A stretch of 64,000 bases of DNA, taken from JANFXS01 sp022791155 (GTDB lineage: Bacteria; Bacillota; Clostridia; Lachnospirales; Anaerotignaceae). This document shows positions 63,983 to 64,000 of this stretch, piece after piece. Numbering within the stretch: the first letter of the stretch is position 1; every line of letters starts with the position of its first letter. The notes under the pieces are model-generated. The model searched no databases, was not told where the DNA came from, and saw only the letters and a list, made by a program, of their open reading frames with translations. Both the position numbers and the translations under genes were made by a program. The stretch covers positions 22,624 through 86,623 of the forward strand of contig CATJUX010000052.1 in assembly GCA_949743895.1 (NCBI GenBank), read 5' to 3'.

Positions 63983-64000
63983 ACCATTTGCTGACAGCGG

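Noticed and set aside
1..64000. CRISPR arrays, insertion sequences, prophage or tRNA genes
   Set aside because: No regularly spaced repeats, transposase, integrase or phage structural genes, and no recognisable tRNA cloverleaf were seen in the gaps.

Overview
The window looks like chromosome from a low-GC, endospore-forming, flagellated member of the class Clostridia. The evidence is a Bacillus/Clostridium-type flagellar and chemotaxis gene set (FliY, CheC, CheD, CheV, FlbD), sporulation genes (spoIIID, a SipL-like SPOCS/LysM protein), a long-form HPF, and purine-rich AGGAGG-type ribosome binding sites. No genus can be assigned from sequence alone.

Region 1 (1-19240, + strand) is a fla/che cluster: fliK (cut by the window edge), flgD, a TIGR02530 protein, flgE, flbD, motA, motB, fliM, fliY, cheY, fliO, fliP, fliQ, fliR, flhB, flhA, the flagellar sigma factor, two rod/hook-type genes, cheC and cheD, then cheV and an EAL/HDOD protein. 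The usual fliL, flhF and flhG are not at their normal places. FliY carries three tandem CheY-binding-like motifs in its linker.

Region 2 (19240-32040) is mixed accessory DNA: a lipoprotein, a FIST-domain protein with a soluble methyl-accepting protein, a DUF1963 protein, an aldehyde dehydrogenase, an EcoRV-like restriction-modification pair, a homocysteine S-methyltransferase, SipL, and two small membrane proteins. Read by eye, the window contains no GATATC, the predicted target of the restriction pair.

Region 3 (32230-46380) has two divergent units. Leftward: ylqG-like, ylqH-like, a PilZ protein and a giant SLH surface protein. Rightward: cheA, cheW, cheR and cheB, with a two-gene AT-rich cassette between cheR and cheB. 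That cassette encodes a secreted CHAT/caspase-like peptidase and a secreted paralog of only its C-terminal domain. It is the best candidate here for an undescribed system.

Region 4 (46720-55650) is a galactose/methylgalactoside uptake and Leloir unit: mglB, mglA, mglC, a small membrane protein, galK, galE, a ROK glucokinase and galM. No galT is present.

Region 5 (55720-64000) holds hpf, a five-member DnaA-box cluster, a macro-domain gene, glmU, prs, spoIIID and a secreted SGNH hydrolase. It ends in three tandem consensus promoters with no gene before the edge, as expected just upstream of an rRNA or other stable-RNA operon. In use, MglB and the soluble receptor would feed CheA/CheW, CheY would reach the FliM/FliY switch, and CheC, FliY and CheD would handle adaptation.
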